Made by a program: the position numbers and the translations under genes. Of a stretch of 60,338 nucleotides of DNA, positions 1 to 9,581 are shown in pieces. Origin of the DNA: Candidatus Methanoplasma sp. (lineage in GTDB: Archaea > Thermoplasmatota > Thermoplasmata > Methanomassiliicoccales > Methanomethylophilaceae). The stretch covers positions 1-60,338 of the forward strand of contig JAISJG010000021.1 in NCBI GenBank assembly GCA_031261625.1, given 5' to 3'. How positions within the stretch are numbered: the stretch's first letter is position 1; the number at the start of each line of letters is the position of its first letter. The notes beneath the pieces were generated by a model. It searched no databases. It was not told where the DNA came from and was given only the letters and a program-made list of their open reading frames with translations.

Positions 1-127
1 CCACCCTGTCTTCGGACAGATCGTGAAAGGAATGGACATCGTCGACAAGATCGGTAACACAGCTACGGATGATAATGATGCCCCGGTATCCCCGATAGTC
101 ATTCTGAAAGCCGAGGTAAAGGACTGA
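1..127 (+). CDS. Peptidyl-prolyl cis-trans isomerase, cyclophilin type (C-terminal part)
   Basis: The window opens inside this gene; 41 C-terminal residues are visible (frame from base 2, stop TGA at 125-127). The segment HPVFGQIVKGMDIVDKI is the conserved C-terminal region of cyclophilins, which isomerise prolyl peptide bonds during protein folding. The active-site residues lie upstream, outside the window. The stop overlaps the next start by one base (TGATG), so the two genes are probably translated from one transcript. The family call is firm; nothing can be said about a signal peptide or full length. Confidence 0.85.
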   Translation, partial: HPVFGQIVKGMDIVDKIGNTATDDNDAPVSPIVILKAEVKD

Positions 128-951
128 TGGCACGCCACGTCATCGAAGCACTGGGTAAGACCAGAGTGGTCATCGAGGACGGCAAGGTTGTAGAGGTCGG
201 GGAACCTCAGATCAAATACTGTCCGCTGTTCAAGAAATACAGGAACATAGACGAGATCACGCCGGAGATCGTCAGAGAGAACATGGAGTTCAGGATGGAG
301 ACCTTCGGGATGTGCTGCGATGATCGTGACGTCAGGATGAAGGATTTCCTTTCATTCGGAGTGTCCGAGATCCTGAGTTCGGCGCTCCGTCACAAACACA
401 TCGATGCAGCGGTCATCGCCGCCGACGGATGCGGTACCGTCGTGGTTACCGATCCGGAGATAGTACAGGGACTCGGCGGAAGGATATCGGGACTCTGCGA
501 GACCTCTCCCATCGACACTGTGATAGAAGGTGTCGGAAAAGAGAATGTCCTTGACCCAGATACCGCAGAGATCAATATGTTGGCAGGTGCGGAGAAGGCG
601 AAAGCCATGGGGTACAACGTTGTTGCCGTCACCATCACTAACGCCAAGAACGCCGCCGCCCTGAGGGAAAGATTCGGTAAGGACATCATCGTAATCGCCG
701 TTCACACGTCCGGAACATGCCAATGCGACGCAGGATCGTTATTCGATGAATGCGACATCATAACCGCGTGCGCATCCGAGTTCGTAAGGAACGAGGCCAA
801 GTCGCGCGACGTACTTGTGGTCGGTAACAAGATACCGATATTCGGAGTATCCGATGTGGGAAAGGACCTCGTAAGAATGAGATTGGAGGAATTGGGAAAA
901 CAGCCATCTCCTCCGGACGAGAAACAGGAACCGCCGAGCCCGCTTATTTGA
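127..951 (+). CDS. Methanogenesis marker protein 8 (DUF2099 family)
   Basis: A 274-residue protein starting MARHVIEALGKTRVVIEDGK, with KYCPLFKKY, MCCDDRDVRMKDFLSFG and AADGCGTVV motifs typical of the DUF2099 family. The family is found essentially in methanogens and is used as a genome marker for methanogenesis; its biochemical role is not established. Several conserved cysteines (about residues 32, 63-64, 101, 199 and 201) suggest metal or cofactor binding, which is inference. The C-terminal 20 residues are Pro/Glu-rich and probably disordered. It is translationally coupled to the cyclophilin gene and its 3' end overlaps the convergent PIN gene by 8 bases. It is the strongest sign that the host is a methanogen. 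Confidence 0.88.
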   Translation: MARHVIEALGKTRVVIEDGKVVEVGEPQIKYCPLFKKYRNIDEITPEIVRENMEFRMETFGMCCDDRDVRMKDFLSFGVSEILSSALRHKHIDAAVIAADGCGTVVVTDPEIVQGLGGRISGLCETSPIDTVIEGVGKENVLDPDTAEINMLAGAEKAKAMGYNVVAVTITNAKNAAALRERFGKDIIVIAVHTSGTCQCDAGSLFDECDIITACASEFVRNEAKSRDVLVVGNKIPIFGVSDVGKDLVRMRLEELGKQPSPPDEKQEPPSPLI

Positions 952-1303
952 AGGACTCTAAAACGAGGTGGGTGCCCGAGCGCAGGTATATCAGCGATAT
1001 GCCGAGCCTTCTTGCTTTGTATCTCAGCAGTTTATCGTTCGTGAGAATGTAACCTTCGGTCGCAAGGGCGACCTCTATAACGGATGCGTCACCCGATGCC
1101 TCCGCCTGTACGATCTCGTATTTTCTTGCCAATTCCAAAGCGGCCTTGGCGAATTTATGATCGAGACGTTTCAGTTCGCCTATGAGAGGGCCCGGTACAA
1201 CACAACGTACATCCCCGAGGAGATCCTGCAGTGCCAGATCGAGATTTATCCTGATCTCGAAAGGCATCAGCAGTGCATTGGTATCCAGGACCACTGTCCT
1301 CAT
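944..1303 (-). CDS. PIN-domain protein, Fcf1/VapC9-like, putative rRNA-processing nuclease
   Basis: 119 residues forming one PIN domain: the N-terminal DTNALLMPF with the first catalytic Asp, a central GELKRLD acidic site, DASVIEVAL, and the C-terminal TNDKLLR motif. PIN domains of this group cut single-stranded RNA with divalent metal. The gene lies 4 bases after aIF2-gamma and in the S6e-aIF2-gamma operon, a placement common in Euryarchaeota, which favours a ribosome-biogenesis role (Fcf1/Utp24-like) over a toxin. No antitoxin partner is present. The exact substrate is unknown. Confidence 0.8.
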   Translation of the reverse strand: MRTVVLDTNALLMPFEIRINLDLALQDLLGDVRCVVPGPLIGELKRLDHKFAKAALELARKYEIVQAEASGDASVIEVALATEGYILTNDKLLRYKARRLGISLIYLRSGTHLVLESFK

Positions 1304-1307
1304 GGTT

Positions 1308-2546
1308 TCACTGCTCTATAATTCCGTATCCGATAAGTCTCCATTTGTTGGAGATCCTTCTGGATATGGCTACCCTCTGTCCGGGAAGAATACACACCGG
1401 TATCTTGAGCGCGACTTCCGCCGACCCTGCCCTGGCGCTTTTCACGACACCGACGGTGGTTGCGGTCCCTACGCTCAGCATGAGGGGTTCGTTGCTTTTG
1501 ATATCGTCGACGGTCAGGTCGGCGGATGAACCTACCACTCTTTCCAACAGCGTCGTCTTCATTACAAAATCATGAGCGACCGTAGGAAGTTTTCCCGGTA
1601 TTCCGACGACTCTGCCTGTGAGTCCGTCCGATTTCGTTATCGTCGGGTCCAGACCGGTACCTATGGCGATAAGTCCTCCGGGGACGACCTCTTTGACGCT
1701 CTTTCCGCCGGCCTGCAGAGAGACCACCTTGGCGGAGATCTTCTCATAGGATGTTTTTCCGGCGATCTCGACCTTCCTTCCGGGGACGATCTCGATCTCG
1801 TCGCCGATCTTCAGTTTACCCTGGATCAGCGTTCCTCCTATGACCCCTCCTTTGAGGTCCTTCGGTAAGGTTCCGGGGGAGTTGATATCGAAGGATCTTG
1901 CGACATGCATCAACGGGGATGATTCCGTATCCCTCTTTATTTTGGAAACGATGTTCTGTTCGATGTTCTCTATGAGCATATCGATATTGACACCGCGGTT
2001 CGCCGACACCGGTATTATCGGTGCGTCCTCGGCTATCGTCCCTTTGACGAATTCCTTGATCTGTTTGTAATTCTCTATTGCCTGTTCCCTCGTAACGATG
2101 TCGATCTTGTTCTGAACGATTATGATCTTATCGATACCCACGATGGAAAGAGCCATAAGATGCTCTTTCGTCTGAGGCTGGGGGCATTTTTCGTTCGCCG
2201 CGACCAGGAGCAGCGCACCGTCCATCAGCGCGGCACCCGACAGCATGGTCGCCATCAGGGTCTCATGACCCGGTGCATCGACGAAGGATACGGATCTGAG
2301 GAACTCTGCCTCGGATCCGCAGTTTTTACATTTCGTTGCTGTTCCGTAGGCTGTAGCGCCCTGACATGACGGACACTTGTAGAAAGCGACGTCAGCATAC
2401 CCGAGACGGATGGAGATACCTCTCTTCACCTCTTCCGAGTGACGGTCGGTCCACTCTCCGGAAAGCGCTTTGGTAAGCGTGGTCTTTCCGTGGTCGACGT
2501 GACCGATCATCCCGATGTTGATCTCGGGCTGCTTCGGTACCTTCAT
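1308..2546 (-). CDS. eif2g: Translation initiation factor aIF2 gamma subunit
   Basis: 412 residues. The GTPase that carries initiator Met-tRNA to the small ribosomal subunit as part of the aIF2 alpha/beta/gamma trimer. Visible motifs: P-loop [11 protein letters not shown] (residues 15-25), switch II DAPGHE, NKID, and between them the four-cysteine zinc knuckle (CPSCQG, CKNCGS) characteristic of e/aIF2-gamma rather than EF-1A or SelB. Domains II and III follow. The ATG overlaps the S6e stop by one base. Length matches the family. Confidence 0.97.
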   Translation of the reverse strand: MKVPKQPEINIGMIGHVDHGKTTLTKALSGEWTDRHSEEVKRGISIRLGYADVAFYKCPSCQGATAYGTATKCKNCGSEAEFLRSVSFVDAPGHETLMATMLSGAALMDGALLLVAANEKCPQPQTKEHLMALSIVGIDKIIIVQNKIDIVTREQAIENYKQIKEFVKGTIAEDAPIIPVSANRGVNIDMLIENIEQNIVSKIKRDTESSPLMHVARSFDINSPGTLPKDLKGGVIGGTLIQGKLKIGDEIEIVPGRKVEIAGKTSYEKISAKVVSLQAGGKSVKEVVPGGLIAIGTGLDPTITKSDGLTGRVVGIPGKLPTVAHDFVMKTTLLERVVGSSADLTVDDIKSNEPLMLSVGTATTVGVVKSARAGSAEVALKIPVCILPGQRVAISRRISNKWRLIGYGIIEQ

Positions 2547-2950
2547 CAGTGTTTCTCCGCCTCAGGGGCTGCGGGTGCGAAAGACTCTTCGACGGATTTG
2601 GGTCCGTACTCTGCGATCGCGAGGTTTACCTGAACGATTTCGGGGGATATCGCGGATCCGCGCACTGCGGTCCTCTTCCTCTCTCCGGGGTACCTCTCGT
2701 GGAATCCGAGACCCTCGGACAGAAGAAGCTTCTTCCTCTTGTTGCCGGGAAGGTCCGCCCTCATGGGGGTTCCGTTCCTGTCGCTTCCGCCTGTTATCTT
2801 CAGTTTATATCCGGGGAGACCCACGAAAATTCCGTCCACGATCTCTCCGATGTTTTTACCATTCAGAGAGTTCGCGTGGTGACCTGACACGGCGACGTTG
2901 TACGATTTGCCGGTCTTCACATCATTTACGATAGCTTTGAATTCTACCAT
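2546..2950 (-). CDS. rps6e: Ribosomal protein S6e
   Basis: 134 residues beginning [17 protein letters not shown]; a small-subunit ribosomal protein of archaea and eukaryotes. The central segment with [16 protein letters not shown] and [10 protein letters not shown] is diagnostic. The ATG at 2950 was chosen over an in-frame upstream start because it matches the family N terminus and has AGGTG six bases upstream. It is the first gene of the S6e-aIF2-gamma-PIN operon and overlaps aIF2-gamma by one base. The C-terminal tail is Ala/Glu-rich. Confidence 0.96.
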   Translation of the reverse strand: MVEFKAIVNDVKTGKSYNVAVSGHHANSLNGKNIGEIVDGIFVGLPGYKLKITGGSDRNGTPMRADLPGNKRKKLLLSEGLGFHERYPGERKRTAVRGSAISPEIVQVNLAIAEYGPKSVEESFAPAAPEAEKH

Positions 2951-3047
2951 TTGAACACCTGTACCGCGCATTAATGATGAGTCCCTTATAAAGTTTTGTA
3001 CGCCCATTATAGGTACGGTCGCTGATACTGGACTGTTTCGAAGAGGA

Positions 3048-4106
3048 TTACTTCGTCTTTTTGGATTTCTTGGGTTTATTCCCGGCTATAGTTTCGTTCA
3101 GACGGTTTTTGAAATCGTTTATGGATTTGATGTCCATGGGATCCACATGTGCGAAATGTGCCAGATATAACGATACATAATCTCCCATGATGACCGCACG
3201 CAATGTCCTTTCGAGTACCGTTTTCCCTTTGATGCGCACGACGCAGATGTCCTGGGCGTAATTCTCGAGTGCGGCTATGGATGCGTCTGCCATTTTCCTT
3301 ATCTCGCGCGGGGCCGAGACCTCGTAGAGGAAAACAGGAACACACCTGCTCCTGAGGCCGCCCTCGGACCATCCGGATATCTCGTTGTGATTGAACTCCG
3401 GAACGGAACCGGCGAATGCCATGGTTTTGGAATTCTCGTTTATCTGGCTTTTCCATCTTATCGCTGTGGCATAAATGCCGGCAGTGGCATAGATTATGGG
3501 GACTTTTCCGTTGATGTCCTTGGCGATCCTGTATGCTTCGCCGTCGGTATCGCAGAGCTTGTCCCTGAGTTTGTAAAGTGAGGGGAGAAGTTTTCTGATC
3601 TCGGCCCTGCATTTGGTACCGCAGACCCTGTCGATTATGTTCGCAAGATATCCCAGATTAAGTCCCAGCGCACTGCGCGGCTGGAGTCCTTTGGCCATTA
3701 ATACGACATAATTCCCGTTCTTTTCCCCGAGTTCTTTCAACTGCCCGCCGGCCGTCAGAATCAGAATGGTACATCCCTTTTCCATCGCCTGATGGTACAT
3801 TATCAGCGTTTCGTTGGTATTCCCCGAATAACTGGATATTATCACGAACGTGTTCTCGTCCATCCATTTCGGAAGTTCGGGGAATCTCTGAACGGTTATA
3901 GGACAATCCAGATCATTGATGACACAATCCTTGATTATATCCCCGCCGATGGCGGACCCTCCCATACCGCATATGACTATGCGGTTGAATTTGGCACTTA
4001 CTTCGAACTGCGCATCGACGGCGCCTTTCAAATTGTCGAGGAAATTGTATATCTCTTCGTCTATAACGTCGGAATCGACACCCTCTGTGTCCTGGGCCAC
4101 GCTCAC
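3048..4106 (-). CDS. Bifunctional phosphoglucose/phosphomannose isomerase
   Basis: 352 residues. A SIS-fold enzyme interconverting fructose-6-P with glucose-6-P and mannose-6-P, feeding both glycolysis and the sugar-nucleotide pathways used by the glycan genes to the right. Evidence: GMGGSAIGGD near residue 47, SSYSGNTNET (substrate phosphate binding), EFNHNEISGW with the catalytic Glu/His, and a Lys-rich C-terminal tail. It starts with GTG whose GTGA overlaps the aIF5B stop. Family length is about 300-350, so it is complete. Confidence 0.92.
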   Translation of the reverse strand: MSVAQDTEGVDSDVIDEEIYNFLDNLKGAVDAQFEVSAKFNRIVICGMGGSAIGGDIIKDCVINDLDCPITVQRFPELPKWMDENTFVIISSYSGNTNETLIMYHQAMEKGCTILILTAGGQLKELGEKNGNYVVLMAKGLQPRSALGLNLGYLANIIDRVCGTKCRAEIRKLLPSLYKLRDKLCDTDGEAYRIAKDINGKVPIIYATAGIYATAIRWKSQINENSKTMAFAGSVPEFNHNEISGWSEGGLRSRCVPVFLYEVSAPREIRKMADASIAALENYAQDICVVRIKGKTVLERTLRAVIMGDYVSLYLAHFAHVDPMDIKSINDFKNRLNETIAGNKPKKSKKTK

Positions 4107-5848
4107 ATCCCCCAGAACGGGTCTTCCTTGCGCCTGATGGCGATCACGTCGTCCATTGCCATCTTCTCATCCGAGTTGAGGCCGAGTGTCGTCAGTTGTT
4201 TGACGGACGATGCTATGAGATTGACATAAATTACATCGCCTTCGTTGATCTGTCTGCCGGCGGTTACTCCGTCTATGCCCACGGCGACCTCGTCACCCTG
4301 TTTGGCTTCTTTGAGAGTATCCTCGCCACTGTGTATGCTTTTTATCCTGCCCGCATCCCTGCCGTCGGCACCGATCAGCACCTCGCCGATCTTGATCTTA
4401 CCGGCAAGTACGCGGACCCCCACGATGGCGGGTTTGCTCACACGGAAAATGCAGTTCGGAAGTATCTTCATCTTGGCGGGGAATGCGAACTCCTGTCTCT
4501 TGTCCGTATCGAGCTTCTTCTTGGATTCGTCCATCCATTCCTGATAGTTCTCGATGAGCTTGTACACGATCTGGTCGTTCATCACCAGCAGATTGTGGTT
4601 GAGGAGTTCCGCCTCCGCATCTTTGGACATGACCACGTTGAATCCCAGGATCACGTTGTGTTCCTTGTCCCCGTACGCCGCTTCGACGATGTCCCTTCTT
4701 GTGATCTCGCCTACGCCGTATTTCCTTATGGGGATACCTGCGGCCTTGGCCTCGAATGCAAGCGCCTCCAACGATCCGATGGCGTCTGCTTTTATTGTAA
4801 TTCCTTTCTCCTGGGTCTCTATCTTGATGCTTGTTTCCTCGGTGAGTTCCAGAATGGCAGGATCGTTCGGTCCCTTCACCACTCTGAGCGGTGCTCCGGC
4901 AATTGCGCCTTCCATGTTCTGGCAGGATATCTTGACCCCTGCGGCGGCATGGAGCTCTTTCACAGAATCGAAACGGTCCCTCGGATCACGTATCTCGTCG
5001 AGCGGTTTCGGTTTGAGGATGGCTTTGACCTTTGTAACGACCGGTGCCCCTCTGGTGCCCAATGCTACCGTGTCCCCGGTCTTCAGGGTTCCGGAATAAA
5101 GGATCATATCCATTGTTTTCCCGAGTCCCTTTTCTTCCTTTATCTCGAGGATCGTTCCCTTTCCGGGACCTTCCCCTTTCTCCAGCTGTTCTTCGAGGAA
5201 ACGCTGTGCCAGACCTATAAGCATAAGCAGAAGGTCCGGTATGCCTTCGCCGTCCTTCGCACTTATGGGTACGAGGGCGACGGCCTTAGTGAAATTGTCG
5301 ATCCTGTCGTAACGGTCGGCGGATATGCCCTCTTCGGCGAGTTGGGAGATGATCTTGTACATCTTCTCGTTGAACGCCTCGATGGTGTGTTCCTGCTGTA
5401 CTTTCTCAGCAAGCACGAACGGCCTTCCGTCCTCGCATATCCAACCCTGGATCGTATCGATCTTGTTCATGGCTATGATGAACGGAGTTTTGTATTGTTT
5501 CAGGATACGTATGGATTCGATGGTCTGGGGCATCAGTCCTTCCCTTATGTCGATGACGAGAACGGCAAGATCCGCAAGCGAACCTCCCCTTGCCCTCAGC
5601 GTGACGAAAGAGTGATGTCCCGGAGTATCGATGAAAAGTAATCCGGGAACATCGAATTTCTTGTTCCCGATAAGGGTTTTGCACACCTTGTAGATGTGTT
5701 CCACAGGCACCTCGGTGGCACCTATGTGTTGGGTGATGGCACCTGCCTCCCTTGCCTGGACGGAGGTACCTCTGATGCGGTCCAGAAGCTTGGTCTTACC
5801 ATGGTCAACGTGACCCAGCACGCTGACGACCGGCTGTCTTATCGCCAT
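4103..5848 (-). CDS. infB: Translation initiation factor aIF5B
   Basis: 581 residues. A ribosome-dependent GTPase that promotes subunit joining and places initiator tRNA. Motifs: [16 protein letters not shown] at residues 10-25, DTPGHHSF, NKID, then domain II, the domain III region and a C-terminal domain. The ATG at 5848 is preceded by GGGTGAT and matches archaeal aIF5B starts; a longer in-frame extension upstream overlaps ndk and has no family character. The 3' end overlaps PGI/PMI. No intein is seen, although archaeal aIF5B genes sometimes carry one. Confidence 0.96.
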   Translation of the reverse strand: MAIRQPVVSVLGHVDHGKTKLLDRIRGTSVQAREAGAITQHIGATEVPVEHIYKVCKTLIGNKKFDVPGLLFIDTPGHHSFVTLRARGGSLADLAVLVIDIREGLMPQTIESIRILKQYKTPFIIAMNKIDTIQGWICEDGRPFVLAEKVQQEHTIEAFNEKMYKIISQLAEEGISADRYDRIDNFTKAVALVPISAKDGEGIPDLLLMLIGLAQRFLEEQLEKGEGPGKGTILEIKEEKGLGKTMDMILYSGTLKTGDTVALGTRGAPVVTKVKAILKPKPLDEIRDPRDRFDSVKELHAAAGVKISCQNMEGAIAGAPLRVVKGPNDPAILELTEETSIKIETQEKGITIKADAIGSLEALAFEAKAAGIPIRKYGVGEITRRDIVEAAYGDKEHNVILGFNVVMSKDAEAELLNHNLLVMNDQIVYKLIENYQEWMDESKKKLDTDKRQEFAFPAKMKILPNCIFRVSKPAIVGVRVLAGKIKIGEVLIGADGRDAGRIKSIHSGEDTLKEAKQGDEVAVGIDGVTAGRQINEGDVIYVNLIASSVKQLTTLGLNSDEKMAMDDVIAIRRKEDPFWGM

Positions 5849-5880
5849 CAGATCACCCTTTAAAGTAATTGGGAAACTGT

Positions 5881-6336
5881 TTACTCGTAGATCCACTTGT
5901 CTGCGGTGCGGTCGTATGTGATGAGCTCTTCCGGTTTGAAGAAGATGCTGATCTCCCTTGCCGCGGACTCCGGTGAATCGGATCCGTGGATAAGGTTGAG
6001 ACCGGTTACCAATGCGAGGTCTCCCCTGATGGTCCCGGGGGCTGCGTTCTGCGGGTTGGTCGCTCCGACCAGTGTCCTGCTGACCGCTATGGCGTTGTCG
6101 CCCTCCCACACCATTGCGAGCACGGGGCCCGATGTGATGTAGGCTATCAGCGAGTCGAAGAACTTCTTGCCCTTGTGCTCGCCGTAGTGGTTCTCTGCGG
6201 TCTCCTTGGAGATGACCGTGAGCTTTGCAGCAACGAGCTTGAGACCTTTCTTCTCGAAGCGGGAGACGATCTCCCCGGTGAGTCCGCGCTGGACACCGTC
6301 GGGTTTGACCATGAGATATGTCCTCTCTGTGGCCAT
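5881..6336 (-). CDS. ndk: Nucleoside diphosphate kinase
   Basis: 151 residues. Transfers the gamma phosphate of ATP to NDPs through a phospho-histidine. The start [18 protein letters not shown] and the loops [15 protein letters not shown] and [13 protein letters not shown] are family signatures. The usual active-site segment is HGSDS within [12 protein letters not shown], carrying the catalytic His. The ATG at 6336 sits after AGGAGTGA; a GTG three codons upstream overlaps the L24e stop and is less likely. It lies in the conserved L7Ae-S28e-L24e-NDK-aIF5B archaeal operon. Confidence 0.96.
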   Translation of the reverse strand: MATERTYLMVKPDGVQRGLTGEIVSRFEKKGLKLVAAKLTVISKETAENHYGEHKGKKFFDSLIAYITSGPVLAMVWEGDNAIAVSRTLVGATNPQNAAPGTIRGDLALVTGLNLIHGSDSPESAAREISIFFKPEELITYDRTADKWIYE

Positions 6337-6341
6337 GGTGA

Positions 6342-6560
6342 TCACTCCTTCTTCTCGATAGCTTTCAGGTGGGCTGCCTTTTCAATGGCCGCTTTCTCTG
6401 TCCAGGCGGTGGTCCTTGCCACCCTCTTGAGCTGGATCTGGTTCTTGTAGCATTTGTTGCTGTCGAAATTGAAAACGGTTCCGTCTTTCTTGACATACAT
6501 CTTTCCGGTTCCGGGCTCGATATCGGCCCCGCAGAAAGAGCATTTCCTTATTTCTACCAT
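6342..6560 (-). CDS. rpl24e: Ribosomal protein L24e
   Basis: 72 residues, a zinc-binding large-subunit protein. The motif CSFCG near the N terminus and the later NSNK-type CYKN segment (FDSNKCYKN) show the archaeal/eukaryal family; one of the usual four cysteines is a single Cys here (three visible Cys: CSFC and C), so zinc binding may be partial. The start at 6560 matches MVEIRKC of the family. Five bases separate it from S28e. Confidence 0.94.
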   Translation of the reverse strand: MVEIRKCSFCGADIEPGTGKMYVKKDGTVFNFDSNKCYKNQIQLKRVARTTAWTEKAAIEKAAHLKAIEKKE

Positions 6561-6565
6561 CTGAA

Positions 6566-6781
6566 TCACCTACCCATTCCGAGTTTTCTGGCTTCTCTGG
6601 ATGTTTCTCTGAGCATGAGGATGTCCCCCATTCTCACAGGACCCATTATGTTCCTGGTGATGATCCTTCCTTTGTCACGTCCGTCCAATACACGGACCTT
6701 GACCTGGGTTGCTTCCCCGGTCATTCCGGTACGGCCGATTATCTCGACCACTTCGGAAGGAATGCTGTCTGTGTCTACCAT
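6566..6781 (-). CDS. rps28e: Ribosomal protein S28e
   Basis: 71 residues. A small-subunit protein near the mRNA exit region in archaea and eukaryotes. The sequence [19 protein letters not shown], followed by [18 protein letters not shown] and the C-terminal ETSREAR, is diagnostic. It is complete and lies 11 bases after L7Ae, so it is part of the same operon. Confidence 0.96.
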   Translation of the reverse strand: MVDTDSIPSEVVEIIGRTGMTGEATQVKVRVLDGRDKGRIITRNIMGPVRMGDILMLRETSREARKLGMGR

Positions 6782-6792
6782 TCAAATCACCA

Positions 6793-7158
6793 TCACTGTT
6801 TCAGTGCTTTCACAGCTGCTGCGATCTCATCGAGGATGGGCTTTCCCTTTCCGACATCCGTTATTGCTATGGATGCTGTGGGTTTCTCAAGTCCGATGGA
6901 GTTTCCGAGCTCGGCCTTGCTGGGTACGTAGACGTAAGGTACGTTCCTCTCCTCGCAGAGTGCGGGGAGGTGTGCAAGTATCTCGGGGGGGTTGACGTCG
7001 ACCGCCATAATGACGATGGCTGCGTCACCGCGCTCAACGGCTTTGGTGACCTCGTTCGTTCCCTTCTTTATCTTTCCGCCCTCTCTGGCGATCTCCGCTA
7101 CGGAGTACGCTTTGTCGGAAAGCTCCTTCGGTGTCTCAAACTTTACAAATACTGACAT
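6793..7158 (-). CDS. rpl7ae: Ribosomal protein L7Ae
   Basis: 121 residues. Binds kink-turn RNA in 23S rRNA, C/D and H/ACA guide RNAs and RNase P. The segments [26 protein letters not shown] and [14 protein letters not shown] are the classic L7Ae RNA-binding core. The ATG at 7158 is preceded by AGAGGTAATTAAA; an upstream in-frame extension is rejected because it lacks family sequence. First gene of the L7Ae-S28e-L24e-NDK-aIF5B-PGI run; its leader contains a possible kink-turn (see separate entry). Confidence 0.96.
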   Translation of the reverse strand: MSVFVKFETPKELSDKAYSVAEIAREGGKIKKGTNEVTKAVERGDAAIVIMAVDVNPPEILAHLPALCEERNVPYVYVPSKAELGNSIGLEKPTASIAITDVGKGKPILDEIAAAVKALKQ

Positions 7159-7167
7159 TTTAATTAC

Positions 7168-7200
7168 CTCTTTCCGGTGTCTAGCACCGTCATCATTCAT
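7168..7200 (-). promoter_or_regulatory. L7Ae leader hairpin with possible kink-turn
   Basis: On the minus strand the leader has the stem CGGTG/CACCG (plus-strand 7175-7179 and 7185-7189) flanked on both sides by GA, giving potential tandem G-A pairs, with GAT as a possible bulge 5' of it and AGAGG, the ribosome binding site, just 3'. Archaeal L7Ae is known to repress its own mRNA through a leader kink-turn. A canonical stem on the other side of the bulge is not obvious, so this is a candidate only. Confidence 0.35.
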
Positions 7201-7278
7201 CGGCCCTTAAAGAGCATCCGACCTATTCTATCCTAGTATTTATGGATAACGTCATACGATGCCCGCACTGGTCGTGTA

Positions 7279-8841
7279 TCAGGAGGTCTGTTTGATAAGA
7301 TATTTCCTCATGAACGAAGGAAGTACTCCCGCTATCATCGACTTGTCGCTCTTGTTGAAGCCGAATTTCCATATCACCGCAAGATACATGATGAACAGCA
7401 CCGCGAACGGGATGATGACCGTTGCCCATGTGCTCGGCATTGTGTAGTAAAGTTTTGTCACATACCCTACAACGACGCATCCTATCAGCGCCAGATATCC
7501 GGGGACCAAAGGTGTGAGGAACGAGTGCGGTTTGTGTGATAACACTTTAGCGACGAATATCGGATAGAAAATGAAATTGAGAAAGAACATCGTAATTACC
7601 CAGACGATCGCAACCGTCATTACTCCCATGTCCGTATAATTCAGAAGTGCCGCAGCCGAAAGTACGTTGATCAGACCGACCAGAATGGTCACTACCGCCA
7701 CCGGTTTGATCCTTAGGAACAGGATGGGGATCACCTCGAGAACACTTATCGCACATACTCCGACCTGCACCGAGAACATCAGCGGCACGATCTCCATCGG
7801 CCCGAGAAACTCCCCGTTACCCAGAAGGTCCAGGACCTGTGTGGAGAACATACAGAAATACGCTATCGGATATGCTATCAACAACCCTATCAGTTTCATC
7901 GACAGTCTGGATATCTTTATCAGGGATTCCATGTCCTTGTTGGCATAGCTCTTATAAAGTATGGGGGCGACGACCGTGGTCACCGTTATGCATGCGGTAT
8001 TCGTGATAGATATCATCGTGACTATCAGGGAGAAACTTCCTCCTTCCACATTGCCCATGAATATATTGACAAGGAACAGAGACACCTGAATGAACAGCAA
8101 CATGCCTATTCTGGATATTATGGACCATGTTCCCAATTCGCCCATCTCTTTCAGCATTTTCCCGTCGTAAAGTCTGCGTTGGTAACTCAGGTCCGGATTG
8201 ATCCTTTTGGCCATGAAGAACAGAAGAACGAAAAATATCGCAGCAGAAACAAGGTATGCTACACCGATGTATTCCAGGTCCGGCCCCCATGCAGAGAACA
8301 TCGATACGATCAATATCAATTGTAAGGTGGTGTACATTAACCTCGCAATATGGATGATGTACAGTTTGTTGCAGGCCATGAATATGCCGTTCAAACAGGT
8401 AGAAAAGGACATTATCAATGCAGATGACAACACCATCAGGAACAGCAACTGGACACTCGTATCGGGGATGTCCCCTGTTTGGAACACATAAGGGGATGCT
8501 ATCGCCACGAGGACCACCAATGGGAACATCATCAGCATGCTTCTGCCCAATCCCCGTATCGTCGTGGTGTAGATCGAGTTCGATTTTTCCGTATCGTTCT
8601 CGTGTATCGAGATTATGAGGTACCTGGAGAACGCTTTTGTCAGTTCATCGGTGATGATGATAACGTAGTACGTGATGGTCGTAACAAGCGGAAGGAGTCC
8701 GTATGCGCCCATTCCCATCTCGCCGATGTAATATGGGACGAGCAGAATACCGGCCAGGGCCATCATTGCCGTACATACGACATTGGTAACCGCGTTCGGC
8801 ATCACATATTTGGAAAACTGTTCATCCGCCAGTCCGTTCAC
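7279..8841 (-). CDS. Polysaccharide flippase (MOP superfamily, Wzx-like)
   Basis: 520 residues with about 12-14 hydrophobic segments from residue 12 to the C terminus. The pattern (N-terminal KYVMPNAVTNVVCTAMMAL, GAYGLLPLVTTITYY, conserved charged loops) fits the lipid-linked oligosaccharide flippases that move undecaprenyl- or dolichyl-linked glycans across the membrane. It starts with GTG after GGAGAAG. It opens the glycan region and faces away from the three membrane-protein genes starting at 8937. Substrate cannot be told from sequence. Confidence 0.8.
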   Translation of the reverse strand: MNGLADEQFSKYVMPNAVTNVVCTAMMALAGILLVPYYIGEMGMGAYGLLPLVTTITYYVIIITDELTKAFSRYLIISIHENDTEKSNSIYTTTIRGLGRSMLMMFPLVVLVAIASPYVFQTGDIPDTSVQLLFLMVLSSALIMSFSTCLNGIFMACNKLYIIHIARLMYTTLQLILIVSMFSAWGPDLEYIGVAYLVSAAIFFVLLFFMAKRINPDLSYQRRLYDGKMLKEMGELGTWSIISRIGMLLFIQVSLFLVNIFMGNVEGGSFSLIVTMISITNTACITVTTVVAPILYKSYANKDMESLIKISRLSMKLIGLLIAYPIAYFCMFSTQVLDLLGNGEFLGPMEIVPLMFSVQVGVCAISVLEVIPILFLRIKPVAVVTILVGLINVLSAAALLNYTDMGVMTVAIVWVITMFFLNFIFYPIFVAKVLSHKPHSFLTPLVPGYLALIGCVVVGYVTKLYYTMPSTWATVIIPFAVLFIMYLAVIWKFGFNKSDKSMIAGVLPSFMRKYLIKQTS

Positions 8842-8936
8842 CTTCTCCGGTCGATTAACTAACGGCTATCGATATATAATCATGACCGTCTTGTTTTTAC
8901 AGAAACAATTATACCGTAAATCACAGTTTGCCCTAT

Positions 8937-9581
8937 ATGAAGCCCGGAGCGCTTGTGTTTTTCGTTTCACTGATTCTGGCCTTGGTGGCCGTCTATGTGG
9001 GAATAGATGACAGAAAAGCCGATCTGATGGTCCCGGGCATTTTAGCCGTCGTCGTATCGGCCGTCGGACTGATACAATCATACATGGGAAGAACAATGAA
9101 ACTTTGGGTCCCGACCGCTTTGGTCCTTGCACTCGCCCTCGGTATTTACAACGCCGTATTCACCGACCTTGAAGAGTTCGCAAGGTTCTGTCTTGCTACA
9201 CCCCTGTTCGTGGTCCTTGCCGGAGTTATACTCAGCAGTCTGATAGCATACCGCAACATCAGACTCGACCGCGCGATGATCGTCGTGTATCTTCTGTTCC
9301 TTACTCTGGCGGTATCCAATGTATTTTCCTACGGCGTATACTATTTCATTGAAAGATTCGGATACGATCCTTACATCATCGCAAAATACTGGACCGGCGA
9401 TATATCCTCGGCCCCGTCGGAAGTGATGGAAATGATATCAGGAGAATCCAACTTCTGGCTGGTGGATGAGTTCGCATTCGCGTTCGTATTCGGGATAATA
9501 GCCGCCGTGATTGTCTATTCCGTCATGAGGAAACTCAACATACGTACTGTCGGCAGAAAAAACATTCTGGAGGATCGCTGA
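8937..9581 (+). CDS. Membrane protein of unknown function
   Basis: 214 residues, about six membrane segments (roughly residues 5-25, 30-52, 57-78, 83-107, 115-140 and 178-202) with a soluble loop around 143-175. I do not recognise a family. ATG at 8937 is chosen; a TTG three codons earlier is possible. The stop and the next ATG overlap (TGATGA), and three membrane-protein genes follow one another, so they form an operon transcribed away from the flippase gene. Confidence 0.7.
   Translation: MKPGALVFFVSLILALVAVYVGIDDRKADLMVPGILAVVVSAVGLIQSYMGRTMKLWVPTALVLALALGIYNAVFTDLEEFARFCLATPLFVVLAGVILSSLIAYRNIRLDRAMIVVYLLFLTLAVSNVFSYGVYYFIERFGYDPYIIAKYWTGDISSAPSEVMEMISGESNFWLVDEFAFAFVFGIIAAVIVYSVMRKLNIRTVGRKNILEDR

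Noticed and set aside
944..1303. VapC toxin
   Set aside because: PIN fold is present but no antitoxin gene; position in the S6e-aIF2-gamma operon favours a housekeeping RNA role.
4196..5641. 481-codon frame on the plus strand
   Set aside because: Exact antisense shadow of aIF5B; no family motifs.
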